Origin: JAFGQJ01 sp964495755
Lineage (GTDB): Bacteria > Spirochaetota > Spirochaetia > SZUA-6 > DRHE01
Assembly: GCA_964495755.1 (NCBI GenBank)
Contig: CAZBXU010000042.1
Coordinates: 1 to 21,467, forward strand
Length of the DNA: 21,467 nt
Direction: 5' to 3'
Numbering within the stretch: the stretch's first letter is position 1; each line of letters begins with the position of its first letter. The translations under genes and the position numbers were made by a program. The notes beneath the pieces were generated by a model, which searched no databases, had not been told where the DNA came from, and worked only from the letters and a program-made list of their open reading frames with translations. Below, one piece after another: positions 6,589 through 15,353 of this stretch.

Positions 6589-6855
6589 GCCCTTCTTTTC
6601 GGCGGAGCTGGTCGTCGAGTCGCTTTTGCTTTCCTTGGATTTGGAAGAACCGTTTCCGCCGGTAACGGCGGTGGAGCGCTTGTAATCCGTTGTGTAGAAA
6701 CCGCTTCCTTTGAAGATAATGCCCAGGCCGCCGCCGATCAATCGGCGCACGGGTTTTCCGCACTTCGGACAGATTTTGATTGGATCGTCGTTGATGTTTT
6801 GAAACTCTTCAAAACGATGTTTGCAGGATCTGCATTCATACTCGTAGGTGGGCAT
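6574..6855 (-). CDS. FmdB-family zinc-ribbon protein
   Basis: A 93-residue member of the FmdB/CxxC_CxxC_SSSS regulatory-protein family. It starts MPTYEYECRSCKHRFEE and continues ICPKCGKPVRRLI, giving one zinc ribbon from two CxxC pairs, then GGGLGIIFKGSGFYTTDYK, the family's conserved glycine-aromatic segment, and a serine/lysine-rich acidic tail. The biochemical role is not established; the name comes from a gene near methanogen formamidase genes. The ATG at 6855 is chosen because AGGAG lies six bases upstream; an in-frame TTG at 6861 is unlikely. The gene converges on thiI and the two stop regions overlap by 15 bp, with no room for a conventional bidirectional terminator. Confidence 0.92.
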   Translation of the reverse strand: MPTYEYECRSCKHRFEEFQNINDDPIKICPKCGKPVRRLIGGGLGIIFKGSGFYTTDYKRSTAVTGGNGSSKSKESKSDSTTSSAEKKGSSSD

Positions 6856-6891
6856 CTTCAACTCCTGAACGTTTCCGGTTTTCCAGCCGAA

Positions 6892-6920
6892 AATTTACTA
6901 CAAATCACGGCCGTAGACAA
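6892..6920 (-). promoter_or_regulatory. Putative promoter of the FmdB-type gene
   Basis: Minus-strand TTGTCT (6915-6920) and TAAATT (6892-6897) are 17 bp apart, in the 129-bp gap between the quinone oxidoreductase gene and this one. Both boxes are partial matches. I see no clear intrinsic terminator for the upstream gene in the same gap, only a small AACTC-CGCC-GAGTT hairpin without a T-run. Confidence 0.3.
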
Positions 6921-6984
6921 CCCAAAAGCGTTGGAGGTCAAAGCGTTAAGTTGAAAACGAGTGAACTCGGCGGAGTTTCATCCT

Positions 6985-7953
6985 CTAGGGGAGGAGCAAC
7001 ACCTTGCCCGTGGTTTTTCGGGCCTCCAGCCTGCGATGAGCATCGGGTGCATCGGATAGCCTTAAGGTTTCTCCGATGTGCAGATGAAGCTCCCCTCTTG
7101 AAACCCAATCCAGCACCTCGGAAGCTCTTCTCTCCAAGCTTTTCCTGTCCGCAATGTAGTGAAACAGAGACGGCCGGGTCAGGTACAGCGAGCCTTTTCT
7201 TCCCAGGATCGCCGGATCGAAGTCAGAGATCTTGCCGCTGGACTGACCAAAACTGACCAGGATTCCCCTCAGGGAAAGGCACTCCAGGCTCTTGAGGAAT
7301 GTAGCCTGCCCCACCGAATCGTAGACCGCGTTCACCCCCTTACCGTCGGTCAGGCGTTTAACCTCGGATTCGAAATCCTTCTCGCTGTACAGAATCACCT
7401 CGTCGGCGCCCGCTTTTCGGGCCAGCTCCGCCTTCTGCTCTGTAGACACCGTGGCCAGAACCCGGGCTCCCCGCCGTTTGGCGAGCTGAACGAGCAGCTG
7501 CCCCACCCCGCCGGCGGCGGCATGAACCAACACCGCATCCCCCTTCTTGATCGGGTATGTCTCCACGGCCAGGTAGTGGGCGGTCATGCCTTGGAGCATT
7601 GCCGCAGCAGCCTCCCGGAAACCTACAGCCTCCGGAAGCTTGACCAGCTTGTCCGCCGGCACTGCGGCGTATTCGGCGTAGGCACCGCTAACCCCCACCC
7701 AGGCCACGCGATCGCCGATCCGAAGGGAATCGACCCCCGAACCGAGCTGGTGAACGGTTCCGGCCCCCTCCACACCCAAAACGCAGGGCAGCTGGACCGG
7801 ATACAGCCCGTCGCGTTGATAGACATCGATGAAGTTGACCCCGATAGCTTGCAGCTTTACGATTGCCTGACCCACCGCGGCTTCCGGCACGGCCATCTCG
7901 GTCAGGACCATCACCTCGGGGCCCCCGTTTTTTTGTATCTGAATAGCTTTCAT
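6985..7953 (-). CDS. NADPH:quinone oxidoreductase (zeta-crystallin/QOR type, MDR superfamily)
   Basis: A 322-residue zinc-free medium-chain reductase, predicted to reduce quinones or other electrophilic carbonyl/alkene substrates with NADPH. The N-terminal catalytic domain contains VNFIDVYQRDGLYPVQLP and VLGVEGAG, hallmarks of QOR enzymes. The Rossmann part has VLVHAAAGGVGQLLVQLAKRRGA, then GADEVI and VYDSVGQATF. The cysteine set of structural and catalytic zinc sites seen in alcohol dehydrogenases is missing. The ATG at 7953 has AAGGG immediately before it, closer than usual. It lies 72 bp downstream of the lipoprotein gene and probably belongs to the ileS transcript, although a weak internal promoter cannot be excluded. 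The natural substrate is not predictable. Confidence 0.9.
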   Translation of the reverse strand: MKAIQIQKNGGPEVMVLTEMAVPEAAVGQAIVKLQAIGVNFIDVYQRDGLYPVQLPCVLGVEGAGTVHQLGSGVDSLRIGDRVAWVGVSGAYAEYAAVPADKLVKLPEAVGFREAAAAMLQGMTAHYLAVETYPIKKGDAVLVHAAAGGVGQLLVQLAKRRGARVLATVSTEQKAELARKAGADEVILYSEKDFESEVKRLTDGKGVNAVYDSVGQATFLKSLECLSLRGILVSFGQSSGKISDFDPAILGRKGSLYLTRPSLFHYIADRKSLERRASEVLDWVSRGELHLHIGETLRLSDAPDAHRRLEARKTTGKVLLLP

Positions 7954-8025
7954 ACCCTTAAAAATAATTCCAAAACAGCGATGGGATCAAGCCGAATCGG
8001 GATGCCCCCACGACCAGAGGCCCGC

Positions 8026-8958
8026 TCATTGCGGCTGCCTATCGCCGGGAAAACCCTCGGGCAGGAGGGCTTGGAAAAAGGATGCGATCTCCGGACTGGT
8101 CAGGCTGAGAGAATCGATGCGGGCCGAACCCTGCTCCACATGTATCTCGGCGTTCTTGAGTATTTTTACCGGATCCTCAACCTCGGCCGTGCGCAACCAC
8201 AGGGTGAGCATCAGCCGCAGCAGCAATTCCACGGCCCGAAGATTTTCCACCTCGGAGAGAAGAAACACCGCCTGCAGGTCGTAGATTTCCTGCTCCGCTA
8301 CGGCGCTGATCCAGATTTGACGGATGGGGAGTTGATCCGGCAGAAAGCCGGCGGCATCGGGAAAGTACAAAAAAATATCCGCGGCCTCGAGATCTTGGGC
8401 GGCTTCGGGCGGAAGCGGATCGACACCGGGCGATTGGAGTCGCTGCAGCATGAGCGCCGCAGCGCTCGGCGCACCCCCGGCGACAAACAGGACGCCCCGC
8501 TGAGGGGCGGCAATCTCCAGCCCCGAAGCAGCATTCCTCCAGTAGGTGCGATACGACCAGTGAGAACCCGTGAAACCGCGATCGGGGAACTTCGATAACA
8601 GCACCCGCTGCCAGGCAGGATCTAGATTGAGCTGCAGTGCCACCGAGGTGGGCGGTACCTCGCCAAGCGCGATCAGCGAGAAGCTCAGGGGCCCGCCGGG
8701 GCAGAAGCGAATCTGAGCCAAGGCGCGGTGGATGCCGGTGGTGATTCTCTCCAGCTGCTCGGTCTGGGCTCCGGCTGTTCTGGCCAGAATCTCGATCAAG
8801 AGGCGGGAGGAGGAGGGATTGATTGATACATACACCGATTCCGGGGACGCCGGGGGGAGCACCCCGATCCACTGGGACGTACCCCGAGAAGGGGGCAAAG
8901 TCGCGCAGGAGGCCAGAATCAGTGCAAGAAGAACGAGCAGACCTGGAAGACGGCGCAT
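8026..8958 (-). CDS. Putative lipoprotein, translationally coupled to ileS
   Basis: A 310-residue protein with a lipoprotein signal peptide: MRRLPGLLVLLALILASC, in which LASC is the lipobox and the cysteine (residue 18) would be lipidated. The mature protein opens ATLPPSRG and WIGVLPPASPESVYVSI and is otherwise of no recognised fold, with long amphipathic stretches and no further membrane segment. The start ATG overlaps the ileS stop as TAATG. From memory, Treponema pallidum also carries a lipoprotein gene (TP0453, an outer-membrane-associated protein with amphipathic helices) directly after its ileS (TP0452), so this may be a divergent relative; I could not align them. Cell location is envelope; whether it is anchored in the inner or outer membrane is not decided by the sequence. 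A qor-like gene follows after 72 bp. Confidence 0.82.
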   Translation of the reverse strand: MRRLPGLLVLLALILASCATLPPSRGTSQWIGVLPPASPESVYVSINPSSSRLLIEILARTAGAQTEQLERITTGIHRALAQIRFCPGGPLSFSLIALGEVPPTSVALQLNLDPAWQRVLLSKFPDRGFTGSHWSYRTYWRNAASGLEIAAPQRGVLFVAGGAPSAAALMLQRLQSPGVDPLPPEAAQDLEAADIFLYFPDAAGFLPDQLPIRQIWISAVAEQEIYDLQAVFLLSEVENLRAVELLLRLMLTLWLRTAEVEDPVKILKNAEIHVEQGSARIDSLSLTSPEIASFFQALLPEGFPGDRQPQ

Positions 8959-11900
8959 TACGGGCCGGAGGTCTTTTTCAAATAGATGAGACATTTCTCC
9001 TGTCCACAGTCAATTTCCACGGCGCGATCGTGCTTCTTCCATTGCCAGGAGACAGCCAATGTATCGTATTTCAGACTCTCCTCGTTGGCCTCCACGGCTT
9101 CCCTGACCCCTTGGGATCCGGACAGAAACAGCTCGATGCGGTCGGTGACCTCCAGGTCCATCTCTTTGCGCAGGTTCTGAATCCCCCGCACCAGGTCCCG
9201 GGCCATTCCCTCCTGGATGAGCTCATCGCTGAGTTCCGGATCCAGGGCCACCGTAAGAGAGCCTTCATTGAGAACCTTAAGATTTTCCTTCTCCGTTCTC
9301 GCAATGATCACACCCTCTTCCGTTAGATCGATCACTCGAACTTCAGCATCCCCTTTACCGATCTCCATGGACAGGGTAGCACCTTCTATAAGCGACTGGA
9401 TCTCCAGCATCGAGAGTCCCTCGATCCGGGCCGCCGCCGCTTTCATGTCCTTTCCCAGCTGTTTTCCCAGAACCCTATAGTTCGCCTTGGCCGTATACTC
9501 GACCAGCTCCTCCTCGTTTTCACGGAACACGACGCTTCGTACATTCAACTCGTCTTTGATCAGATCCTCCATCTCGATGAGGATGCGTTTCTCCTGCTGA
9601 TCTTTGGTTACCAGGTGCAGCGCCTTCAGAGGCTGGCGGATCTTGAGGTTGTGAAGAGCCCGCAGAGCCCGGCCCATGGACACGGCTTGACGGGTTAGCT
9701 TCATCTTCTGCTCCAGCTCTAAATCTCTTCGTCCCGGATCATAGACCGGAAAATCCGTTAGATGGACCGATTCCGGCATTCCTTCGGCTTTGAGATGTCC
9801 GTAGATCTCCTCCGTGATGAAGGGGATAAAAGGAGCCGCCACCTGGACGAGGGTGATCAAGACGGAGTGCAGGCTCTCATAGGCCTGGCGTTTGTCCACG
9901 TCGTTCTTGGATTCGGGTCTCCAGAACCGGCGTCGGGATCGACGAATGTACCAATTATTCAGCAGGTCGATGAACTCAACGATAGGGTCAATCCCTTTCT
10001 GCAGGTCGTAAAGCTCGAGCTGTTCGCTGACCTGCTGTACCAATCCTTGAGTCTCCGAAAGGATCCAGCGGTCTATTGGATTTTCCGGCTTTTCCGGCGC
10101 CTGTACCGGCGTAACATTGTCGATGTTGGCATAGGTCACGAAGAAGCTGTAGGAGTTCCACAGAGGAATGATCACATTCTTCAGCACCTCTTTGACCCCT
10201 GTATCGGAGTAGCGCAGATCTTCCGCCTTGACGCAGGCCGAGTGCATCAGGAACAGGCGCAGAGCATCGGCTCCGAACTCGTTCATCACCTCCATCGGAT
10301 CTGTGTAGTTTTTGGCTGACTTGGACATCTTTTTTCCGTCTTCGGCCAGCACCAGACCGTTGACGATGCAGTGGGTAAAGGCGGGTTTGTCAAACAGAGC
10401 CGCCGCCAGGACAGTCAGGGTGTAGAACCAGCCCCTCGTCTGGTCCAGCCCTTCAGAGATGAAGTCAGCAGGAAAGTTGGCTTCGAAGTACTCCCGGTTC
10501 TCGAAGGGATAGTGGTTCTGGGCGTAGGGCATGGCCCCGGATTCAAACCAGCAGTCCAACACCTCGGGAATCCTCCGCATCGTACCGCCACAGCTGTCGC
10601 TGCAGGGGAAGGTTATTTCGTCGACGAAGTGCTTGTGCAGATCCGAGACCTTGCGATTGGACCGCTGCTCCAACTCGGCCCGGCTTCCAATACACACCTG
10701 CTCGCCGCAGCTGTCGCACTTCCAGATCGGAATGGGATTGCCCCAGTACCGGTTTCGGGAAATTGCCCAATCCCGGGCACCCTCGAGCCACTTGCCAAAC
10801 CTTCCATCCCGGATGTGGCCGGGCACCCAGAAGATCTGGCTGTTGGCGCGGAGCATGCTTGCCTTGATCTTTTGAATGTTGACGAACCAGGAAGAGATAG
10901 CTCGGTAGATCAAGGGGGAGGCGCAACGCCAGCAGTGGGGATAGGCGTGGAGATAGCTGGAGTGACGAACCACGGCACCCCGGGCCTTGAGGTCTTTGAC
11001 GATCCTCTTGTCCGCCTCTTTCACGAAAAGCCCCTGGTAATCCGTTACCTCTTCGGTAAATCTGGCCTCGGCATCCACGGGACACACCGTAGGAACATCG
11101 GAATCTTTAAGCAACATGTAGTCGTCTTCGCCGAATCCCGGGGCGGTGTGTACGATCCCGGTCCCCTCCTCGATGGAAACGTAATCCGCCACATGGGTGC
11201 GGAAAGCTCCCCTTTCGCGCAGAGAGGCGAAATAGGGGAACAGGGGCTCGTATTCCAATCCCGCCAGCTCTTTGCCCCTGTACTCCTGCACCACTTTGTA
11301 GCCCTTGGGGTTCTTGTAGTAGGTCTCCAGCCTCTCCTTGGCCAGGATATAGAACTCCTGACCGTCGGCCACCTTCACGTACTCGATCTCCGGACCCAGG
11401 GCCAGGGCGAGATTGGAAGGCAGAGTCCACGGTGTGGTGGTCCAGGCCAGGAAATAGGTATTCTCTTCGCTAAGCAGCTTGAACTTGACGGTGATCGAGG
11501 GATCCTGAACATCCTGATACCCACCAAGGTTGAGCTCGAAGTTGGACAGGGCGGTGGAACAGCGCGGACAGTAGGGCAGGATGTAGAACCCCTCGTACAG
11601 CAGCTGCCGTTTCCACAACTCCTGCATGATCCACCAGATCGACTCCATGTAATCCGGTTCCATGGTCTTGTAATCATTGTCGAAGTCGACCCATCTTCCG
11701 AGCCGGGTGACGACGCTGCGCCACTCCGCAGTGTAGCGAAGCACGATTGACCGGCAGGCCTCGTTGAAACGGGCGATTCCATACTCCTCGATCTGTCGCT
11801 TGCCCGAGATACCCAGCTCCTTCTCCATCTCGTATTCCACGGGCAGACCGTGGCAGTCCCAGCCGAAACGCCGCTCGACCCTCTTGCCCCGCATGGCTTT

Positions 11901-12113
11901 GTAGCGGGGGATGATGTCCTTGATCGTTCCGGGAACGAAGTGTCCGAAGTGGGGCAGCCCGGTGGCAAATGGAGGCCCGTCGTAGAATACGTATTCTTCG
12001 CAGCCCTCCCGCTGCTGGATTGATTTCTCAAAGATTTTGTGTTTCTGCCAAAACTCGAGTATCCCCTCTTCCATCTTGGGAAAACTGAGCTTGGAATCGA
12101 CGGGTTTGTACAA
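8958..12113 (-). CDS. ileS: Isoleucyl-tRNA synthetase, type 2 (eukaryote-like)
   Basis: Cytosolic class I synthetase charging tRNA-Ile. At 1051 residues it is longer than the ~940-residue E. coli type and follows the type 2 pattern found in eukaryotes, some bacteria and mupirocin-resistant plasmid IleS. The N-terminal segment GPPFATGLPHFGH carries the HIGH-equivalent HFGH (55-58). FGWDCHGLPVEYEMEKELGI, the CP1 editing domain, CWRCASPLIYRA and KMSKS (595-599) follow. A putative metal site lies around WKCDSCGEQVC. The UUG at 12113 is preferred as start because GGAGG is six bases upstream; a second TTG at 12134 lacks such a site. Its promoter leaves a leader of under 30 nt, too short for a T-box. 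The stop overlaps the lipoprotein start. Confidence 0.97.
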   Translation of the reverse strand: MYKPVDSKLSFPKMEEGILEFWQKHKIFEKSIQQREGCEEYVFYDGPPFATGLPHFGHFVPGTIKDIIPRYKAMRGKRVERRFGWDCHGLPVEYEMEKELGISGKRQIEEYGIARFNEACRSIVLRYTAEWRSVVTRLGRWVDFDNDYKTMEPDYMESIWWIMQELWKRQLLYEGFYILPYCPRCSTALSNFELNLGGYQDVQDPSITVKFKLLSEENTYFLAWTTTPWTLPSNLALALGPEIEYVKVADGQEFYILAKERLETYYKNPKGYKVVQEYRGKELAGLEYEPLFPYFASLRERGAFRTHVADYVSIEEGTGIVHTAPGFGEDDYMLLKDSDVPTVCPVDAEARFTEEVTDYQGLFVKEADKRIVKDLKARGAVVRHSSYLHAYPHCWRCASPLIYRAISSWFVNIQKIKASMLRANSQIFWVPGHIRDGRFGKWLEGARDWAISRNRYWGNPIPIWKCDSCGEQVCIGSRAELEQRSNRKVSDLHKHFVDEITFPCSDSCGGTMRRIPEVLDCWFESGAMPYAQNHYPFENREYFEANFPADFISEGLDQTRGWFYTLTVLAAALFDKPAFTHCIVNGLVLAEDGKKMSKSAKNYTDPMEVMNEFGADALRLFLMHSACVKAEDLRYSDTGVKEVLKNVIIPLWNSYSFFVTYANIDNVTPVQAPEKPENPIDRWILSETQGLVQQVSEQLELYDLQKGIDPIVEFIDLLNNWYIRRSRRRFWRPESKNDVDKRQAYESLHSVLITLVQVAAPFIPFITEEIYGHLKAEGMPESVHLTDFPVYDPGRRDLELEQKMKLTRQAVSMGRALRALHNLKIRQPLKALHLVTKDQQEKRILIEMEDLIKDELNVRSVVFRENEEELVEYTAKANYRVLGKQLGKDMKAAAARIEGLSMLEIQSLIEGATLSMEIGKGDAEVRVIDLTEEGVIIARTEKENLKVLNEGSLTVALDPELSDELIQEGMARDLVRGIQNLRKEMDLEVTDRIELFLSGSQGVREAVEANEESLKYDTLAVSWQWKKHDRAVEIDCGQEKCLIYLKKTSGP

Positions 12114-12147
12114 ATCTCTCCTCCGGTCAAACAACTAACTGGGATCG

Positions 12148-12177
12148 ATTCTAAACTGAATGGCTGCGCACTGTCAA
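12148..12177 (-). promoter_or_regulatory. Strong sigma-70-like promoter of ileS
   Basis: Minus-strand TTGACA (12172-12177), an exact -35 consensus, is followed after 18 bp by TAGAAT (12148-12153). The predicted transcript begins close to the UUG start, with only the Shine-Dalgarno region in between. Confidence 0.65.
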
Positions 12178-12194
12178 AGACGCGGCACACACCC

Positions 12195-12208
12195 TGAGCC
12201 GGGGCTCA
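12195..12208. promoter_or_regulatory. Palindrome between the divergent ileS and cyclase promoters
   Basis: TGAGCC-GG-GGCTCA is a perfect 6-bp inverted repeat four bases upstream of the cyclase -35 box and 18 bp upstream of the ileS -35 box. The position suits an operator acting on either promoter. Without a run of T it is not an intrinsic terminator. Confidence 0.4.
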
Positions 12209-12211
12209 AAG

Positions 12212-12241
12212 TTGACATTGCGGCGTGTTATCCAGTACACT
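12212..12241 (+). promoter_or_regulatory. Sigma-70-like promoter of the HEAT-cyclase gene
   Basis: TTGACA (12212-12217) matches the consensus exactly; TACACT (12236-12241) follows after 18 bp and matches four of six. The leader to the ATG at 12270 would be about 20 nt and lacks a clear Shine-Dalgarno, so translation may be weak. Confidence 0.55.
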
Positions 12242-12269
12242 AGTTTTACAGTGCGAATAGCAACAGTAC

Positions 12270-15200
12270 ATGAACAATAGCAAAAAATTAGCCAAAAAAA
12301 CAGATTCTGTACTTCATAAAGAAACAAAAATTACCGCCCTTACCCTGCTCAGGAATTTTTACGACGAGCAGATTTTCAACGTCCTGATCAAAGAGTTCTA
12401 CAACGCTGATTTGGATATCAGCCTGGCCGCGATCAACGCCTCCGCTTCTCTGGGAAACGAGGCGGCGATTTCACACCTGTATCGCATAACCGAACAGGGG
12501 AAACCCGCGCAGAAAGTGGCGGCGATTCGCACCTTGGCCCAGATCAACGCTCCTTCTTCCATAGAAAAGCTGGCCAAGTACTTCACCATCTTTCAAGACA
12601 GCGAAACGCGGCGGGAACTGTTGCGTTCGATCACGATGATCTCACCGATGCACCCGAAAACCCGTGAGCTGACCCGGACCCTGCTCCAGGATACGGCGGA
12701 TGGTCAGGAGTACTACGATATTATTCTCCCGGCAGTGCTGGAGGCGGGGGAGCTCGAGCTGGTGAAGAACAATCTGTTCAAGGCCAATCCGGATGTCCAG
12801 CGTTTCGTCTTTACCAAGCTGCTGGACTCTTCATCGGAGGAGGCAAGATCTTTCATCGAATTCTTTCGGGATAAGATACGCCATTTCGATCCCCATACTC
12901 TGGGCTGTTTTCTCTGTGCCTACGAGTTGAAGTTTCCCAATCCCCAGACCAATTTCCTCATCGATAGCCTCCAGAGCGCCGACCCGAGAGCCACGACCTC
13001 TTTTCTGATCGCCCTGTCGGGATATCAGGGTAGGGTGGAGAATCCTCAGCGCGTGTTCCGGCTGCTGCTGCGGATGCCCTACGTCGATATGGATACCGAA
13101 AGCCTAACCGGAGATTTCCTCGGGAAAATCATGGAGGAAGTGAAGAAGGAATCCCCCCTGCTGCTGAACGAGTTTCTCTTCACCACGGCAACCAACCTCG
13201 AGGCGGTCTTCGCCAAGCTCAAGAAGCAGTACGTATCCCTGAAGGGCATCAAGGAAAGGGACGCCCTGCTTGCGGTAGTGCTTACCAAGATTCTCGAGCA
13301 GTACGCCACACCGGAGATCCTGCAGGAAATCCAGAATTTCTTCAGGACGGATTCCGCGGACGACCCGGTGGTTCTCATCAATAGACTGCGGGAAAGGATG
13401 ATTGCCGCCCCGGAGGGTGACAAGAACCGGTTCGAAGCCTGCCTTCGTCTGTTTATGGTTGATAATCGGGTTGCCCGGATCAACACATACCACGCACTCA
13501 GCAAGGCCAATCTGAGCACTCCTGCTCTGGCTCGCAGGCTGAACCGTCTGATTCGCATCATCGGAACACTGGAGATTCGCAACTCCGGAAAAAAGATCCT
13601 CGAGGCCCTGAACTTCGCTAGGGAGGAACGGATTCCCTTCCTCGAGGAAACCTGTGTGGTAACCCTCTGCCAGCTGCTCAATCGTACCGCAATCGAGCAC
13701 GCACAGGTCGTCTTTGCCGAGGCCGGCAAGTACCCGCACTCACTACGGGGATACATTCGGGGAGCTCGCTTCGTACCCATTAAAATATTCATCAATCCTC
13801 TTCTCAAATTGCTGCTGAATCCGAAGATACCCGGGGGAACACGGACACTGACCGTGGATTCTCTCAAAGCTATGAATCTTACAGGGATGAGGGTTGCCCT
13901 TCCCGCCCTGGTTCGGGCCCTGACGGTCAAGGAAATCGAGGAGACTCTGAAAGAGGATATTGCTTCGATCCTCGCCACCTACGTGGACTCAGGCTTCCTA
14001 CAGCCCCTGATCGATCTGACCGGAAGCGCCGACGGATTCGTCCGGGCTTTGAGCATCCGCACCTTGAAGGCCCTGGCGGGGCGGGAGAAGAACATCCCCG
14101 TCGATGTACTAACCAACCGACTGTATCTGCTTCTCGAAGATTCGCATCCAGCGGTCCAGATCGAAGCCCTGCTGGCCCTGCTTGCCCTAGGGGATGACTA
14201 CGCTGTCCAGATTTTGGACGATTACGTAACCGCAGAGGACGAAACTGCTTCCGTGGAGATCCTCAAGAATCTCGATCAGGGAGTCTCCCACGAACTGATG
14301 GTCAAGGTCCTGAAACTGATCAACGCCCGGAGCAAGAAAATCCACGAAGAGCTGCGCCGGATTCTGCCCCCCTTCTGCCAGGGACCTCTAGCTGAAGATA
14401 TCCGCACCAGCCTCCTCGAAGCACTGAAAGAAAAGGGGGAAGGCGGCGTTCCGGCACGGGCCTCCGATCGGGCCGCGGCTTCTCAGAGCGACACCTTCAT
14501 CCAGCACGCCAAGCTGGACTTCAAGCTCCGGCGGGAGAACGCCCAGGATCTTACAGTCCTTTTCACAGACATCGTCAGTTACACGGAGAAGAGCTCCCAG
14601 TCCGACGCCCACACCTTGTTCGAGTTGATCCAGGCCTTCGAGGGCATCACCCTGCCCACCATCGAACGTCTAAACGGGGAGCTGATCAAGAAGATGGGGG
14701 ACGGTCTGCTCGCGGTATTCAAGCATCCTTTGAACGCCGCCATCGCCGCCCTGGAGATACAGAAGCAAATCCAGGAGTACAACGAGTACAAGATGGAAGC
14801 GGAACGCTTCAACGTCAGGGTGGGATTGAACACCGGTCTGGTTATCCGCAAAGACGGAGACATCTTCGGGGATACGGTGAACGTTGCCTCCCGTATGGAG
14901 ACCTCCGCAAGTCCGGGGGATATCTATTTGACCCAGAACACATACAATGAGATAAAAGAATACATCCGCTGCACCCGGCTGGGAGACCTCCAGGTTAAGG
15001 GTAAGACCGAGTCGATCACCGCCTACCAAGCGCAGGATATCCTCATCGATATGAATAAAGTAATGGCGGAATCCCCCGAAAGTGTTGGGGCCGACAAGGG
15101 CGGTACCGATGCCGGATCTCTGCAGAATCTCAAAGAGTCGATGTTCAAACCCGAGTTCGACGTGCCCTCCGGGGCCAACCTGAATGACCGTCTTCTTGCA

Positions 15201-15353
15201 GGTCTGGAAAGCTTGTTCACGGACATGAGCACTGCTGTGGAAAAAGTCTCGAAGGACTATCATGAAGAGTTCATCTTCAAGCGATTCCTCCACGACAAGT
15301 GGTACGAGATCATGGGGGCGGCCGGCGAAAGCGGGGATTCGACCACCGTTTGA
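12270..15353 (+). CDS. HEAT-repeat protein with C-terminal class III adenylate cyclase domain
   Basis: A 1027-residue soluble protein with no signal peptide or membrane segment. Roughly residues 20-740 are built of alpha-helical HEAT-like repeats (for example DLDISLAAINASASLGNEA and DSHPAVQIEALLALLALGD). The cyclase domain follows, about 755-935, with a complete catalytic set: metal ligands Asp767 (LFTDIVSYT) and Asp811 (KKMGDG), adenine-selecting Lys807 and Asp864 (GDIFGD), and transition-state Asn871 and Arg875 (NVASR). The spacings equal those of well-studied bacterial class III cyclases, so ATP to cAMP is predicted rather than GTP. A ~95-residue tail without known motif ends the protein. 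The HEAT array presumably senses a protein partner. The gene stands alone, divergent from ileS; the infC promoter overlaps its stop codon. Confidence 0.9.
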   Translation: MNNSKKLAKKTDSVLHKETKITALTLLRNFYDEQIFNVLIKEFYNADLDISLAAINASASLGNEAAISHLYRITEQGKPAQKVAAIRTLAQINAPSSIEKLAKYFTIFQDSETRRELLRSITMISPMHPKTRELTRTLLQDTADGQEYYDIILPAVLEAGELELVKNNLFKANPDVQRFVFTKLLDSSSEEARSFIEFFRDKIRHFDPHTLGCFLCAYELKFPNPQTNFLIDSLQSADPRATTSFLIALSGYQGRVENPQRVFRLLLRMPYVDMDTESLTGDFLGKIMEEVKKESPLLLNEFLFTTATNLEAVFAKLKKQYVSLKGIKERDALLAVVLTKILEQYATPEILQEIQNFFRTDSADDPVVLINRLRERMIAAPEGDKNRFEACLRLFMVDNRVARINTYHALSKANLSTPALARRLNRLIRIIGTLEIRNSGKKILEALNFAREERIPFLEETCVVTLCQLLNRTAIEHAQVVFAEAGKYPHSLRGYIRGARFVPIKIFINPLLKLLLNPKIPGGTRTLTVDSLKAMNLTGMRVALPALVRALTVKEIEETLKEDIASILATYVDSGFLQPLIDLTGSADGFVRALSIRTLKALAGREKNIPVDVLTNRLYLLLEDSHPAVQIEALLALLALGDDYAVQILDDYVTAEDETASVEILKNLDQGVSHELMVKVLKLINARSKKIHEELRRILPPFCQGPLAEDIRTSLLEALKEKGEGGVPARASDRAAASQSDTFIQHAKLDFKLRRENAQDLTVLFTDIVSYTEKSSQSDAHTLFELIQAFEGITLPTIERLNGELIKKMGDGLLAVFKHPLNAAIAALEIQKQIQEYNEYKMEAERFNVRVGLNTGLVIRKDGDIFGDTVNVASRMETSASPGDIYLTQNTYNEIKEYIRCTRLGDLQVKGKTESITAYQAQDILIDMNKVMAESPESVGADKGGTDAGSLQNLKESMFKPEFDVPSGANLNDRLLAGLESLFTDMSTAVEKVSKDYHEEFIFKRFLHDKWYEIMGAAGESGDSTTV

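Noticed and set aside
7159..8598. 479-codon open frame on the plus strand
   Set aside because: Runs antisense through the quinone oxidoreductase gene, the gap and the lipoprotein gene; both minus-strand genes have clear motifs (QOR signature, lipobox), so this is a shadow.
10371..11750. 459-codon open frame on the plus strand
   Set aside because: Lies wholly antisense to ileS, which has full motif support; composition is typical of a shadow frame in GC-rich DNA and no family motif is seen.
12114..12180. T-box or other riboswitch ahead of ileS
   Set aside because: The predicted start site leaves under 30 nt of leader, with no room for a T-box or its conserved bulge.
13079..13978. 299-codon minus-strand frame inside the HEAT-cyclase gene
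   Set aside because: Serine/arginine-rich translation without domain features, entirely inside a well-supported coding sequence.
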